Below are positions 33,996-43,167 of a stretch of DNA of 64,000 bases, piece by piece (position 1 is the first letter of the stretch; each line of letters begins with the position of its first letter). A program made the translations under genes and the position numbers. The notes beneath the pieces were generated by a model. That model was not told where the DNA came from and did not search any database. It saw nothing but the letters and a program-made list of their open reading frames with translations. The DNA comes from RHKX01 sp046330415 (GTDB taxonomy: Bacteria; Actinomycetota; Thermoleophilia; Solirubrobacterales; 70-9), in assembly GCA_046330415.1 (NCBI GenBank), contig JAXLSW010000018.1, positions 62,001 through 126,000 on the forward strand, written 5' to 3'.

Positions 33996-35393
33996 CTAAC
34001 GCCCGACGTGGATCCCCATCTTCTCGGGGATACCGCTGACCATCCGCGTGATCGGCCCGGGGACGCGATCCTCCTCCTCGGCAAGCTCCTTGCGCAGGAT
34101 CGCGCGGCGGATCACGGTGCCGCCGGCGAAGCGGAAGGGCTCAGGTGGGACGCGGACGCGCGGAGGGTCGACGATCGCGAGGCGCGAGTACTCGTCGTCG
34201 GCTCCGAGGGCGAGGGAGGCCAGCGCCCGGCCGACCATCTGCGAAGGCCCGACGCCGTTGCCGGTGTAGCCGAAGCCCGCGAAGGTGCGCTCTCCGGTCG
34301 AGCGGATCACGGGCACGTGCGTCGGTGAGACGTCGATCGGACCGCCCCAGGCGTGGTCGATGCGACGGCCGGCGAGTTGCGGGAAGAAGCGCCGCAGGTG
34401 CTCGGCCACCTGGGCGGCCATGTCGCGATCGATCTCGGCGCGGCCGCTCAGCCGCGCTCCGCGGACGATCCGTCCCCCTCCCCATCCGAAGGCGATCCGA
34501 TCGTCTCGGGTGGTGCGGAAGTAATGGACCATCGCGCGCGAGTCGGTGATGCACTCGCCTCCGCGCCAGCCGAGCTCGTCGATCAGGCCGGGGACCGGTT
34601 CGGTGATGACCATGTGGCTCGAGGTCGCCGTCAGCGCGCGCCGCAGGGGCCGGAAGCGGAGGAGGGAGCTGCCCGCGGCGAGAACGCAGGCCTTCGCCCG
34701 GACCGTGCCCGTTCCCGAATCGGCCATGACCTCGCCGCCCTTCTCGGTGACCGAGCGGACCAGCGAGTGCTCGTGGATGGCGACGCCCGCCTCGAGCAGC
34801 CGCCGCCGTAGGCCCTCGGCGAGCCTGGCCGGCTGGACCGTCGCTCCCTGCGAGTAGTAGGCGGATGCGCGGAAGAGCGGCGAGGCGCAGCGGGCGGCGG
34901 TCGCCTCGCGGTCGAGCTCCTCGACTCGCGACCCCTCGCCGAGCTCCTCACACGAGCTGACGATCGCCGACCAGGTGGAGTCGAAGTGGGGAGCCGTCGA
35001 GGCCTGCAGATAACCGCCGGGGGTGAACCACGCATCGACGTCGTGCTCCTCGCACCAGGCCCCGATCTGGCCCACCGACTCGCCGGCGGCGCGGGCGACG
35101 GCGAGGGCGTCCTCGTCGCTGAACATCGCCCGCATCGTCGGCAGGCTGAACCACATCGAGTTGACGAAACCCCCGTTGCGCCCGCTCGGGCCGAAGCCGC
35201 ACTGATCGGCCTCGAGGAGGACGACCTCGGCGTCGGGCTCACGCTCCTTGATGCGCCAGGCCGCCCACATGCCGGTGTAGCCACCGCCGATCACGACGAC
35301 GTCGGCGCCGCGGCTCTCGGTCAGCGGCGGCAGCGGCTCTCGGTCGGAGAGGCCCGCTTCGGCGATCCAGTAGCCGTGCGCGTCGTGCCGCAT
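33996..35393 (-). CDS. FAD-dependent oxidoreductase, DAO/PuuB-like
   Basis: A 465-residue flavoprotein of the D-amino-acid-oxidase family. The FAD-binding Rossmann motif VVVIGGGYTGMWAAWRIKE lies at about 31-49, followed by EADQCGFGPSGRNGGFVN, which is typical of gamma-glutamylputrescine oxidase-like enzymes. The C-terminal flavin contact is GFGYTGNGVGPSQ. It probably oxidises an amine or amino acid using O2 or another acceptor. A link to the polyamine genes 15 kb away is possible but not shown. The starting methionine 35393 has no clear ribosome-binding site. Confidence 0.83.
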   Translation of the reverse strand: MRHDAHGYWIAEAGLSDREPLPPLTESRGADVVVIGGGYTGMWAAWRIKEREPDAEVVLLEADQCGFGPSGRNGGFVNSMWFSLPTMRAMFSDEDALAVARAAGESVGQIGAWCEEHDVDAWFTPGGYLQASTAPHFDSTWSAIVSSCEELGEGSRVEELDREATAARCASPLFRASAYYSQGATVQPARLAEGLRRRLLEAGVAIHEHSLVRSVTEKGGEVMADSGTGTVRAKACVLAAGSSLLRFRPLRRALTATSSHMVITEPVPGLIDELGWRGGECITDSRAMVHYFRTTRDDRIAFGWGGGRIVRGARLSGRAEIDRDMAAQVAEHLRRFFPQLAGRRIDHAWGGPIDVSPTHVPVIRSTGERTFAGFGYTGNGVGPSQMVGRALASLALGADDEYSRLAIVDPPRVRVPPEPFRFAGGTVIRRAILRKELAEEEDRVPGPITRMVSGIPEKMGIHVGR

Positions 35394-35435
35394 GCAGGTC
35401 GCAGTATGAGGGAGCGGGTGAGCGGGTGGGGTCGG

Positions 35436-37622
35436 CTATTCCGCCGGCGAGGGCGAGTGGGCTTCCGCCGCGCGCCCGGCGCTGCGCTCGATGAGCGCCT
35501 GCTGGACGCTGAAGGGCTCCTCGCCCGCGGCCGGCCGCCGGCGCGTCCACCCGCCCTCCGCGTCGAGCGTCCAGGCCCCCGCGGTGTCGTCGAGGCTGAG
35601 CTCGAGGATGTCGACCATCTCCGCCTGTACCGAGGGGTCCTCGATCGGGATGATCAGCTCGATCCGCTTGTAGAGGTTTCGCGGCATCAGGTCGGCGGAG
35701 CCGGTGTACACGCGCCGCTCGTCGCCGCGCTCGAAGCAGTAGATGCGCGAGTGCTCGAGGAAGCGGCCGAGGACGGAGATGACCTCGATGTTCTCGGAGA
35801 CGCCCGGAACGCCCGGGGTCAGCGCGCAGATCCCGCGCACGTTGAGCTCGATCGGAACTCCCGCCTGCGAGGCGCGGTAGAGCGCCCGGATCATCGCCGG
35901 GTCGAGCAGCGAGTTCATCTTCATCCGGATCCGCGAGGGCTTCTCCGGCGAGTGTGACTCGATGGTCGCGTCGATCTCCGCGAGCAGGCCGCTGGCGATG
36001 TTGTAGGGAGCGATCAGCGCCTTTCGATAGCCCTGCGGACGCGCGTAGCCGGTCAGGTGGTTGAACATCTCGGCGATGTCGGCGCAGATGTCGGGATCGG
36101 TCGTGAAGAGGCCGAGATCGGTGTAGAGCCGCGCGGTCTTCGGGTTGTAGTTGCCGGTACCCACGTGGGCGTAGTGGCGGACGCCATCGCCCTCGCGGCG
36201 CGCGATCAGCACGCACTTGGCGTGCGTCTTCATCGCCGGGATGCCGTAGACGACATGAACCCCGGCCTTCTCCAGCTTCTTCGCCCAGGTGATGTTGGCC
36301 TGCTCGTCGAAGCGGGCCTTCAGCTCCACCATGCAGACCGCCTGGATCCCGCGCTCGGAGGCCGAGATCAGCGCCGGGACGAGCGGCGAGTCGTCGCTGG
36401 TCCGGTACACGGTCTGCTTGATCGCAAGCACGTCCGGGTCGGCGACGGCCTGGCGGACGAACGCCTCGACCGAGGTCGTGAACGAGTCGTAGGGGTGATG
36501 GACGAGGATGTCGCCCTCGCGCATCGCGGCGAGGATGTCGCCCTCGCCCTCCGGCCCCTGCAGCACCGCCTGGGTGACGCTCGAGAAGGGGCTGAAGCGG
36601 AGGTCGCCGTGCCCAGCCACCCCGGCGACGTCGAAGAGGTCGTCGTGGCCGATCCAGCCGTCGATCACGTAGACCTGGCCGGGCTGGGTGTTGAGGAGCC
36701 CCTCGAGGCGCTCGAGCAGGTGCTGGTCGAGATCGCTGGAGACCTCGAGGCGGATCACCTCGCCGAAGCGGCGGCGGCGGATCTCCTCCTCGACCGCCTG
36801 GCGGAGGTCGTCGGCCTCGTCGGAGACGTCGTAGTCGGTGTCGCGGGTGACGCGGAAGAGCGTGTGCCCGACGACCTCCATTCCCGGGAACAGCGACTCG
36901 AGGTTGTTGGAGATCACCTCCTCGAGCGGCACGAAGGTCGAGCCGTCGCCGATAGGCAGGAAGCGGCGCAGCAGCTCCTTCGGGACCTTGACGCGAGCGA
37001 GGACCTCGGACTCCTGCTCGGGGTCACGCAGGATCACCAGCAGGCTCAGCGACAGGTTCGAGATGTAGGGGAAGGGACGGCCGACGCCGAAGACGAGCGG
37101 GGTGAGCGCCGGGAACACCTGGCGCTCGAACATCTCGTCGATCTCGCGCCGCTCCTCGGCGTTCGCCTCCACGTAGGTGACGATCCGGATGCCCTCGTCC
37201 TCGAGCTTCGGCAGCAGCTCACCGACGAAGCAGCTCTCGATCCGCTCGCGCTGGGCGATCGCGAGCTCGCGGATCGTCTCGAGCTGCTCGACGGGCTTCA
37301 TCCCATCGGCGCCGGCGGGAAGCGAGGCGGCGACCTGATCGTGAAGGTCGGCGACGCGGACCATGAAGAACTCGTCGAGGTTGGACTCCCAGATCGCGCA
37401 GAACTTGAGGCGCTCGAGGACCGGGATCGACTCGTCCTCGGCGAGCTGCAGGACGCGGTCGTTGAAGGCCATCCAGGAGACCTCGCGGTTGATCAGGAGG
37501 TCGGGATCCTCGAGGTCGACAACCGGCACGGACGGCGCCGCGGGTGCTACGGGTGCACCGTTCTCACTCGACCCCGCCGGCTCGCTCGGCTCGGTCGGCT
37601 CTGTCTCCACGCCGGACTCCAT
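35436..37622 (-). CDS. ppk1: Polyphosphate kinase 1
   Basis: PPK1 makes polyphosphate from ATP reversibly. The core begins INREVSWMAFNDRVLQLAEDE and includes FFMVRVADL. The catalytic phospholipase-D-like domains show KTHAKCVLIARRE and HVGTGNYNPKTARLYTD, then NVRGICAL, RIYCFERGDERRVYTGSADLM and PRNLYKRIELI. ATG 37622 (728 aa) is chosen because sequence upstream of it lacks family similarity, although the frame stays open to 37802. An acidic, Pro-rich N-terminal extension of about 40 residues precedes the core. A polyphosphate-related gene cluster lies upstream. Confidence 0.93.
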   Translation of the reverse strand: MESGVETEPTEPSEPAGSSENGAPVAPAAPSVPVVDLEDPDLLINREVSWMAFNDRVLQLAEDESIPVLERLKFCAIWESNLDEFFMVRVADLHDQVAASLPAGADGMKPVEQLETIRELAIAQRERIESCFVGELLPKLEDEGIRIVTYVEANAEERREIDEMFERQVFPALTPLVFGVGRPFPYISNLSLSLLVILRDPEQESEVLARVKVPKELLRRFLPIGDGSTFVPLEEVISNNLESLFPGMEVVGHTLFRVTRDTDYDVSDEADDLRQAVEEEIRRRRFGEVIRLEVSSDLDQHLLERLEGLLNTQPGQVYVIDGWIGHDDLFDVAGVAGHGDLRFSPFSSVTQAVLQGPEGEGDILAAMREGDILVHHPYDSFTTSVEAFVRQAVADPDVLAIKQTVYRTSDDSPLVPALISASERGIQAVCMVELKARFDEQANITWAKKLEKAGVHVVYGIPAMKTHAKCVLIARREGDGVRHYAHVGTGNYNPKTARLYTDLGLFTTDPDICADIAEMFNHLTGYARPQGYRKALIAPYNIASGLLAEIDATIESHSPEKPSRIRMKMNSLLDPAMIRALYRASQAGVPIELNVRGICALTPGVPGVSENIEVISVLGRFLEHSRIYCFERGDERRVYTGSADLMPRNLYKRIELIIPIEDPSVQAEMVDILELSLDDTAGAWTLDAEGGWTRRRPAAGEEPFSVQQALIERSAGRAAEAHSPSPAE

Positions 37623-37746
37623 CTGGACATCGACCACTGTAGGGAAAGCCCGCGGCCCTGCCAATCCGGGCTGCCTACCGAATGGGATTCGTGCACGCAT
37701 CCTCCCCGCGGCGTCCGCGACACGGGCAAGGAAGGTGTGAAGGAGG

Positions 37747-40056
37747 TCAGACGACAGCGGGGACCAACGCGGTACGGGCCCCGCCCTCGTCGCGGGGAGC
37801 AAGCGCGAGAGCGTAGCCGTCGCCGAGCTGCCCGAGCGCCGTCGCCCAGCTCCGCCCCGAGGCGGCGGCGAGACCGCCGCGCGCGAGCCGCGCGTGCAGC
37901 GCCGGGCTGCGCACCAGCCGGACGAGCTTGGCCGCCAGCTCGGTCGCGCTGGGCTCGCAGAGCAGGCCGCTGCGCCCGTCGTCGATCAGGTCGGCGGGGC
38001 CTCCGGCCCGGACCGCGAGCACCGGGACACCGCTCGCCTGCGCCTCGACCACGACCTGCCCGTAGGTGTCGGTCTCGGAGGTGAACAGGAACGCGTCGGC
38101 GTCGGCGTAGGCGGTTGCAAGCTCATCGCCGGACAGCCAGCCGCGGAACTCCGCGGCGTCGCCGAGCCGCCGGCGCAGCCTCTCCTCCTCCGGCCCGCCA
38201 CCCGCGAGCACGAGCTGCAGCCGCGGCTCCTCGACCCGGGCGAGGCGGAAGGCGTTGACGAGCAGGTCCACGCCCTTCTCGCGGGTGAGGCGACCCGCGT
38301 AGAGAACTTGGATGGGCCGCTCGCCGCGCCACTCGATGCCCTCGGGCCGGCGGCGCCTGGACGGGGAGAAGCGGGACGTGTCGACGCCGCGGATCCAGCG
38401 GGCGATCCGCTCTATCGGGACCCCGAGCTCCCCCAGCGAGGCGTCGGCGGCCGCGCTGGGCGAGAGCACCATCGCGCACTCGCGGTAGAGCATGCTCATC
38501 CCGAGCCCGGCCGTGAAGGCGAGCTCCTCGCTGCCGCTGCGCATCCGCGCGTAGGCGACGAACTCGGTGTGATGGCTGCCCAGAAGCGGCATCCCGGCGA
38601 TCCGCGCGGTCAACGCGGCCGCGACCCCCGCAGGGCCGGGCGTGGCGACGTGGATGAGGTCGAATCGGCCCTCCGTCAGCGTCTCGATCAGACTCGGGAG
38701 GGAGGGCACCCCGACCCGCATCCCCTCGTACAGCGGCATCTCGATCTCGGCCGCGGCCGGCAGGCGCCGGTCGACGCCGCGGTCGGTACCGACCACCTCG
38801 ACGTCGAAGCCCGCCACGCCGAGCTCGCGGATCCGCTCGATCGTGTGCGAGACCCCGTGCTGGGAGTCGATCGAATCGACGACGATCGCGACCCGCCGTC
38901 GTTCGCCGTCGCGACCGCGGAGCTTCGCGCGCTCGCCGGCGAGGAAGGTGGTCGCCGGCAGATAGGGGACGACCGGCATGCAGGCATCGAAGAGGTCGAG
39001 CAGGATTCCGGAGGAGGGGCTTCCGGAGGCGATCTCGGCGCTCAGCACGTCAGCCGTCTCGCGCAGTCGCGCATCGTGGACGGTCCGGGCGCGGCGGAAG
39101 AGGTCGCCGTGGGAGAAGCCGTCCTCCTGCATCAGCTCGATCAGCTCGCGGCCGTGAGGGAGCCCGACCGAGTCCAGCCATGCGGCCAGGAGCGCCTGCG
39201 CGTCGGAGGCGGTGAAGTCGGCGCCCTCCTCCCCGCTGCGCTGCCGTCCCTCGCCGACGACGCGCTCGATCAACCGCAGCACCGCGTCGGGCGCAGGGCG
39301 GGCGGGGTCGGAGTCGGTGAGCAGGCTTCGGGTCGCGATGGCGATCGCCGCGTGCGCCCACTTCGCGGCGCTCCCCTGTGCTCCCCCGGCGCTCGCCCGG
39401 CTGGCCATGACCTCAGCCAGGAACTGCTGCGGGGTGGCGACTGTCGCGGTGGCGGTGTAGGTGCGGCCGATGTCGACGCCGGCGTGGTCGTCGGATCCCC
39501 CGACCCCGACGCTGCCGCGCGTGTCGACGTACAGCGCGGCGGGCTGATTGAGCTCGGCGGCGCGGGAACCGTTGCGGACCTCCCAGACGCCGAAGAGGTC
39601 GGCCAGCCGCCGCCGGTGGCGCGGCTCGAGCGGGGCCGCGACGGCATAGAAGGGGTGGGCGAGCGCGCACGCGATCTCGTTCCCATGCAGGTACTCCGCG
39701 CACTCCTCGACGCTCCTGGAGTGAGCCTGAAGCCACTCGTGATCGTCGGGCGTGATGTCGAAGCAGAGCACGTGCACGGCCTGCGGCTCGCCGGGGAAGG
39801 AAGCTGTCAGCTCCTCGGAGACGAAGGTGCCCGGGAGGTGGGCGATCTCGAGGGCGCCGTCGATCGTGTCGTGGTCGGTGATGGTCACGAAGTCCATGCC
39901 CCGGCGCTTGGCGAGCTCGTAGACCTCCTCGGGAGGGGTCGCGCACTCGGGGAGCCCGGCGCTGCGCTGCACCCCGAGCTTCGAGATCTGCGAGGCGGTC
40001 GAGTGGCAGTGGAGATCGGCGCGGCTGCTGGGCGTCGCCTGGTCGTTCGGGGTCAT
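37747..40056 (-). CDS. PHP-domain / GT4 glycosyltransferase fusion
   Basis: A 769-residue two-domain protein. Residues about 10-220 form a PHP phosphoesterase-like domain: ADLHCHSTAS, FVTITDHDTIDGAL, LAHPFY and GGSDDHAG supply metal-binding His/Asp. After a helical linker, residues about 365-760 form a GT-B fold GT4 glycosyltransferase with GVSHTIERIRELG, GSHHTEFVAYAR, LYAGRLTREKGVDLLVNAF and ETDTYGQVVVEAQASGVPVLA. The acceptor and sugar are unknown. ATG 40056 is favoured over 40083 because PNDQATPSSRADLHCHS starts the PHP domain. It is next to ppk1 and the CHAD genes. Confidence 0.85.
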   Translation of the reverse strand: MTPNDQATPSSRADLHCHSTASQISKLGVQRSAGLPECATPPEEVYELAKRRGMDFVTITDHDTIDGALEIAHLPGTFVSEELTASFPGEPQAVHVLCFDITPDDHEWLQAHSRSVEECAEYLHGNEIACALAHPFYAVAAPLEPRHRRRLADLFGVWEVRNGSRAAELNQPAALYVDTRGSVGVGGSDDHAGVDIGRTYTATATVATPQQFLAEVMASRASAGGAQGSAAKWAHAAIAIATRSLLTDSDPARPAPDAVLRLIERVVGEGRQRSGEEGADFTASDAQALLAAWLDSVGLPHGRELIELMQEDGFSHGDLFRRARTVHDARLRETADVLSAEIASGSPSSGILLDLFDACMPVVPYLPATTFLAGERAKLRGRDGERRRVAIVVDSIDSQHGVSHTIERIRELGVAGFDVEVVGTDRGVDRRLPAAAEIEMPLYEGMRVGVPSLPSLIETLTEGRFDLIHVATPGPAGVAAALTARIAGMPLLGSHHTEFVAYARMRSGSEELAFTAGLGMSMLYRECAMVLSPSAAADASLGELGVPIERIARWIRGVDTSRFSPSRRRRPEGIEWRGERPIQVLYAGRLTREKGVDLLVNAFRLARVEEPRLQLVLAGGGPEEERLRRRLGDAAEFRGWLSGDELATAYADADAFLFTSETDTYGQVVVEAQASGVPVLAVRAGGPADLIDDGRSGLLCEPSATELAAKLVRLVRSPALHARLARGGLAAASGRSWATALGQLGDGYALALAPRDEGGARTALVPAVV

Positions 40057-40148
40057 CGGTGCTCCCTCTTTCGCTTGAACCATCCATCAGGAGGTTCGAT
40101 GCCGCCGGGCCCGCGCTCGTGAAAACCCTGCAAACGCGGAGTTACGAG

Positions 40149-40171
40149 ATGGTGAAAGCCGCGGTGAACGA
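40149..40171 (-). promoter_or_regulatory. Weak PHO-box-like repeat upstream of the PHP-glycosyltransferase gene
   Basis: On the minus strand TTCACC occurs twice, 12 bp apart (GTTCACCGCGG and then TTTCACCATC), about 95 bp before the start at 40056. The spacing is 12 rather than the usual 11 bp, so the call is weak. The 199-bp spacer 40057-40255 shows nothing else. Confidence 0.25.
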
Positions 40172-40255
40172 CCATCGAGATGCTCCAAACGGGAGAGATC
40201 GTCCCGTTCGTTGCATCTCGGAGAGCCGGAGGCGGGGCCCCGGTCTCCCCCGGGG

Positions 40256-40951
40256 CTAGATGCTCGTGCGCTCGGCGGCGGCGAGCTCCGCGGCGGCCTT
40301 CGCGGCGAGCTCCTCGGCTTCCCGCCGCGCACGCTCGGCGGCGGCGAGCGCGCGCCGGGCCCGATCGGCGCGCTCCGCCTGCCGGCGAACCTCGGCGGCG
40401 CGCTCCAGCTCCCGGTCGGCGGCGCGTTCGAGGGCGCGCCAGACGCCCTTGCGCTCGCACTCCTCCCAGAGCTCGGTGAAGCGATCGAAGAGCAGGGTGC
40501 GGCGGGCGAGCAGGTAGACCTCGAGGACCTCGAGCCCCCGGTAGGCGGTCCGGTGTGGGGCGCGCCCGGCGAGCGCCGGGTCGAGGTCCTCCTCGCCGAC
40601 GGCGCGTCGCAGCACCGCCTCGGCGTCCTCGCCGCGCATCATCGCGCGGTGCTCGTGGAGCCGAGGCGTCATCACGTCGGCGTCGTGGACCTCGCCGAGC
40701 AGGTCCTGGATCTCCTTGGCGTTGCGGCGCGCGGTCGTCGCGGCGCGCCCGAAGCAGAAGCCGGTCGCCTCGAGCACGTAGCGCAGCCGCTTGGCGGCGA
40801 TGCGCATGTCGTGCTGCTGAAGGGACTCGGTCGGGTCGAGCGCCTTCGGCGCGAACGACTGCAGCTCGCGCAGCCGCACCTTGACGATCTTCGCCGCGTT
40901 CTCACCGAACGGCCCCGTGGGGTCGAGCTTCTTGACGCGTCGGGCCTTCAC
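40256..40951 (-). CDS. Half-size CHAD protein, second bundle
   Basis: A 231-residue protein with one CHAD helical half: LQQHDMRIAAKRLRYVLEATGFCFG (about 43-67) is the basic helix that contacts polyphosphate, followed by IQDLLGEVHDADVMTPRL. Residues from about 165 on form a long Arg/Glu/Ala helix, probably a coiled coil. It resembles the C-terminal half of ordinary CHAD proteins. Its start overlaps the upstream CHAD gene by 4 bp (ATGA). The two products probably pair into one CHAD module that binds polyphosphate. Confidence 0.8.
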   Translation of the reverse strand: MKARRVKKLDPTGPFGENAAKIVKVRLRELQSFAPKALDPTESLQQHDMRIAAKRLRYVLEATGFCFGRAATTARRNAKEIQDLLGEVHDADVMTPRLHEHRAMMRGEDAEAVLRRAVGEEDLDPALAGRAPHRTAYRGLEVLEVYLLARRTLLFDRFTELWEECERKGVWRALERAADRELERAAEVRRQAERADRARRALAAAERARREAEELAAKAAAELAAAERTSI

Positions 40952-41571
40952 GACTCCTCGCCCACCCCGGCGGTGTCGGTGTCGGCCTCGGCGTCGGCCT
41001 CGGGATCTGCCGGGGGTTCATCCGCCGGCACGACGGCCGGGCGCTCGGGCTCGGTCGCCTCCGCCGGCGAATCCGGCGAATCGTCCCCGCCGATGCCCTC
41101 GCGCGCGGCCGCGGCCAGCTTCAGCACCTCGTCGTGGATGAGCCGCAGGCGGGCGGGGTCGACGAAGGGCTCGAGCTCGACGTTGGCCTGCCGCTGCTCG
41201 TCACCGTAGCGCTCGACCAGGGACTGGATGCCGGGGCGGTCGGGCGCGGGCATCGCGGCGGCGAAGGCGTCCAGCGCCTCGATCGCGACGTCGCGATCAC
41301 GCCGCTCGCCGAGCGCGTCGGCAAGCGCCTTGACCTGCTTGAGGACGCGCTTCTCGTCCTCCTTCGGGAAACACGGCCAGAAGATCTCGATCGCCGCGCG
41401 CAGCCGTCGCGTCGCCACCCGCATCGAGTGCACGCCCTCGATCTCCTCCATGTCGAGGACGTTCTGGGAGTGCTCGATGAGCTCCGCGACCCGCACCTCC
41501 AGCACCCTTGCCGCAACCTCTCCGTACGGGAGGTCGGTGGTCAATCCGGGGATGTCCCTGGCCTTCGCCAT
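40948..41571 (-). CDS. Half-size CHAD protein, first bundle
   Basis: A 207-residue protein matching the N-terminal half of CHAD domains: VHSMRVATRRLRAAIEIFWPCF (about 48-69) with its basic face, then LADALGERRDRDVAIEALDAFAA. The last 60 residues are acidic and Pro/Ala-rich, probably disordered. ATG 41571 is chosen because MAKARDIPGLTTDLP directly precedes the conserved part; further upstream the frame is the antisense of the CYTH gene. TAGTCT lies 11 bp upstream. The divergent neighbour is a CYTH protein, a classic CHAD partner. Confidence 0.8.
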   Translation of the reverse strand: MAKARDIPGLTTDLPYGEVAARVLEVRVAELIEHSQNVLDMEEIEGVHSMRVATRRLRAAIEIFWPCFPKEDEKRVLKQVKALADALGERRDRDVAIEALDAFAAAMPAPDRPGIQSLVERYGDEQRQANVELEPFVDPARLRLIHDEVLKLAAAAREGIGGDDSPDSPAEATEPERPAVVPADEPPADPEADAEADTDTAGVGEES

Positions 41572-41632
41572 GTGCGTCCGCGAGACTAGTGGTAGGTCGA
41601 TCGAGGCGACCGGGTCAGAGCGAGAGGGTCGG

Positions 41633-42106
41633 ATGAGCGAGGAGATCGAGCGCAAGTTCCTGGTCGGCGATCCCGCCGAGGGAACCCGTGCGGCCTCACG
41701 ATCGGAGCCGATTGCGCAGGGGTACCTGGCGGTCGATCCGGCGGGTGCCGAGGTCCGCGTACGGCGCCGAGGTGACTCCACCGTGCTGACCGTCAAGCGC
41801 GGCAGCGGCGAGCGCCGCGACGAGGTCGAGTTCGCGATCGGCGCTGAGGAGTTCGAGCGACTCTGGGAGCTGACCTCGGGACGGCGCGTGAGCAAGCGGC
41901 GCCACTACGTCGAGGCGGGAGGGCTCATCTGCGAGATCGACGTCTACGAGGGCGGGCTCACGGGCCTGGTCGTGGTCGAGGTCGAGTTCCCCTCCATCGA
42001 GGCGGCGCGCGCATTCACTCCCCCGGAATGGTTCGGGCGCGAGCTCACCGGTGACTCGCGCTACTCGAACGCGGCCCTCGCGCTCGAGGGCATCCCGGCG
42101 GACTGA
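41633..42106 (+). CDS. CYTH-domain protein (triphosphate tunnel metalloenzyme)
   Basis: A 157-residue CYTH protein. The signature EIERKFLV lies at residues 4-11, then AQGYLAV, VRVRRRGDSTVLTVKRGSGERRDEVEF and EIDVYEGGLTGLVVVEVEF with alternating charged residues that line the tunnel. The family hydrolyses inorganic triphosphate or acts on other triphosphates using Mg or Mn. ATG 41633 follows GAGGG. Its position among CHAD, Ppx and PPK genes favours tripolyphosphatase activity; adenylate cyclase activity is a less likely alternative. Confidence 0.9.
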   Translation: MSEEIERKFLVGDPAEGTRAASRSEPIAQGYLAVDPAGAEVRVRRRGDSTVLTVKRGSGERRDEVEFAIGAEEFERLWELTSGRRVSKRRHYVEAGGLICEIDVYEGGLTGLVVVEVEFPSIEAARAFTPPEWFGRELTGDSRYSNAALALEGIPAD

Positions 42107-42111
42107 GCCGC

Positions 42112-42993
42112 CTACTCGGCCGGGCTCGCAAGCAGGTCGAGGATCACGCCCTCGCGCAGGCCGCCCTTGCCGATCTGCAGGGGCTGCCCGAGCAGCTGGG
42201 AGAGCTGCTCGAGGATCAGCACGCCGGAGGCGAGCACCTCGACGCGGCGGGCGTCGAGCTCGAAGCGCTTGGCGACCTCGGCCGCGGGGTCGCTGGTGAG
42301 GACGCGGACGCCGCGCTCCAAGGTCTCGTACTCGAGGACGGCGCCGACGAGGCGCCGTAGGGAGGTGGCGCTGCCGCCCACAGCCACAGCCTGCTCGGGC
42401 TGACTCAGCTCGACACCCTCGAAGCGGTCGGCGATCTCGTCGCGGAGCCGGCGGATCTCCACCGGACCAGGGGGGTCGCTCTTGAGGAACTCCTCGGCCA
42501 GTGCTCCCGACCCGACCCTGAAGGAACGCACCTCGCGGACACCGCCCGCGAGCGTGCCGAGAACGACCTCGGAGGATCCACCGCCGACGTCGACGACGGC
42601 GATCTCGCCCTCGACCGGATGGCCGAGCGCCTTGGTGGCACCGATGAACGCGAGTCGGCCCTCCTCCTCCTCGGAGAGGATCTCGGCGGGGAATCCGGCG
42701 GCGGCGCTGATCGCCTCAGCGACCTCCTCGCCGTTGGGTGCCTCGCGGATCGCCGCTGTGGCGACGATGCGGACGGCCTCCGCCCCGACCTCGTGCGCGA
42801 GCCTGACCTGCGTGGCGACGACGTCGCAGACCTCCTCGACCTTCTCCTCGGTGATCGCGCCGTTCTTGCCCAGACCCTTGTTGATGCGCGTGTAGGCGCG
42901 CTGCTCCATGACCTTGCGCAGCTGCCCGTCCTCGGGTTCGGCGACGAGCACCCTCGTGGTATTGGAGCCGATGTCGATCGCCGCGCAGAGCAT
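42112..42993 (-). CDS. ppx: Ppx/GppA-family exopolyphosphatase
   Basis: A 293-residue actin-like phosphatase of the ASKHA fold. The N-terminal phosphate motif is AAIDIGSNTTRVLV (about 3-16). EQRAYTRINKGLG, ATAAIREAPNG, the catalytic Glu region SEEEEGRLAFIGA, DVGGGSSEVVLG and AVGGSATSLRRL follow. It is a short Ppx like the actinobacterial single-domain forms, removing terminal phosphate from polyphosphate or pppGpp. ATG 42993 is chosen because family similarity starts there. A minus-strand PHO-box-like repeat lies upstream. Stop codons of ppx and CYTH converge 5 bp apart. Confidence 0.9.
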   Translation of the reverse strand: MLCAAIDIGSNTTRVLVAEPEDGQLRKVMEQRAYTRINKGLGKNGAITEEKVEEVCDVVATQVRLAHEVGAEAVRIVATAAIREAPNGEEVAEAISAAAGFPAEILSEEEEGRLAFIGATKALGHPVEGEIAVVDVGGGSSEVVLGTLAGGVREVRSFRVGSGALAEEFLKSDPPGPVEIRRLRDEIADRFEGVELSQPEQAVAVGGSATSLRRLVGAVLEYETLERGVRVLTSDPAAEVAKRFELDARRVEVLASGVLILEQLSQLLGQPLQIGKGGLREGVILDLLASPAE

Positions 42994-43114
42994 CTCCCGC
43001 AGGCCGATCTTGTCAGAGGACCGGGAGTCGGGTCGGCGCTGGGAGCGACGAGTCGGGCGCTGGCGTAGGGCTACTGCTGCCACGTCGATTCGATCTTGCT
43101 GCAGGCAGCGGCGG

Positions 43115-43136
43115 AAGCCGTCAACAAGATGTGAAG
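43115..43136 (-). promoter_or_regulatory. PHO-box-like direct repeat upstream of ppx
   Basis: On the minus strand CTTCACATCTT is followed without gap by GTTGACGGCTT, two 11-bp units with conserved TTCAC/TTGAC, about 120 bp before ppx. It fits the Streptomyces PhoP repeat pattern. Confidence 0.45.
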
Positions 43137-43167
43137 ATCGGCGACTAATTCTCGCTCCTAGCAGGTA

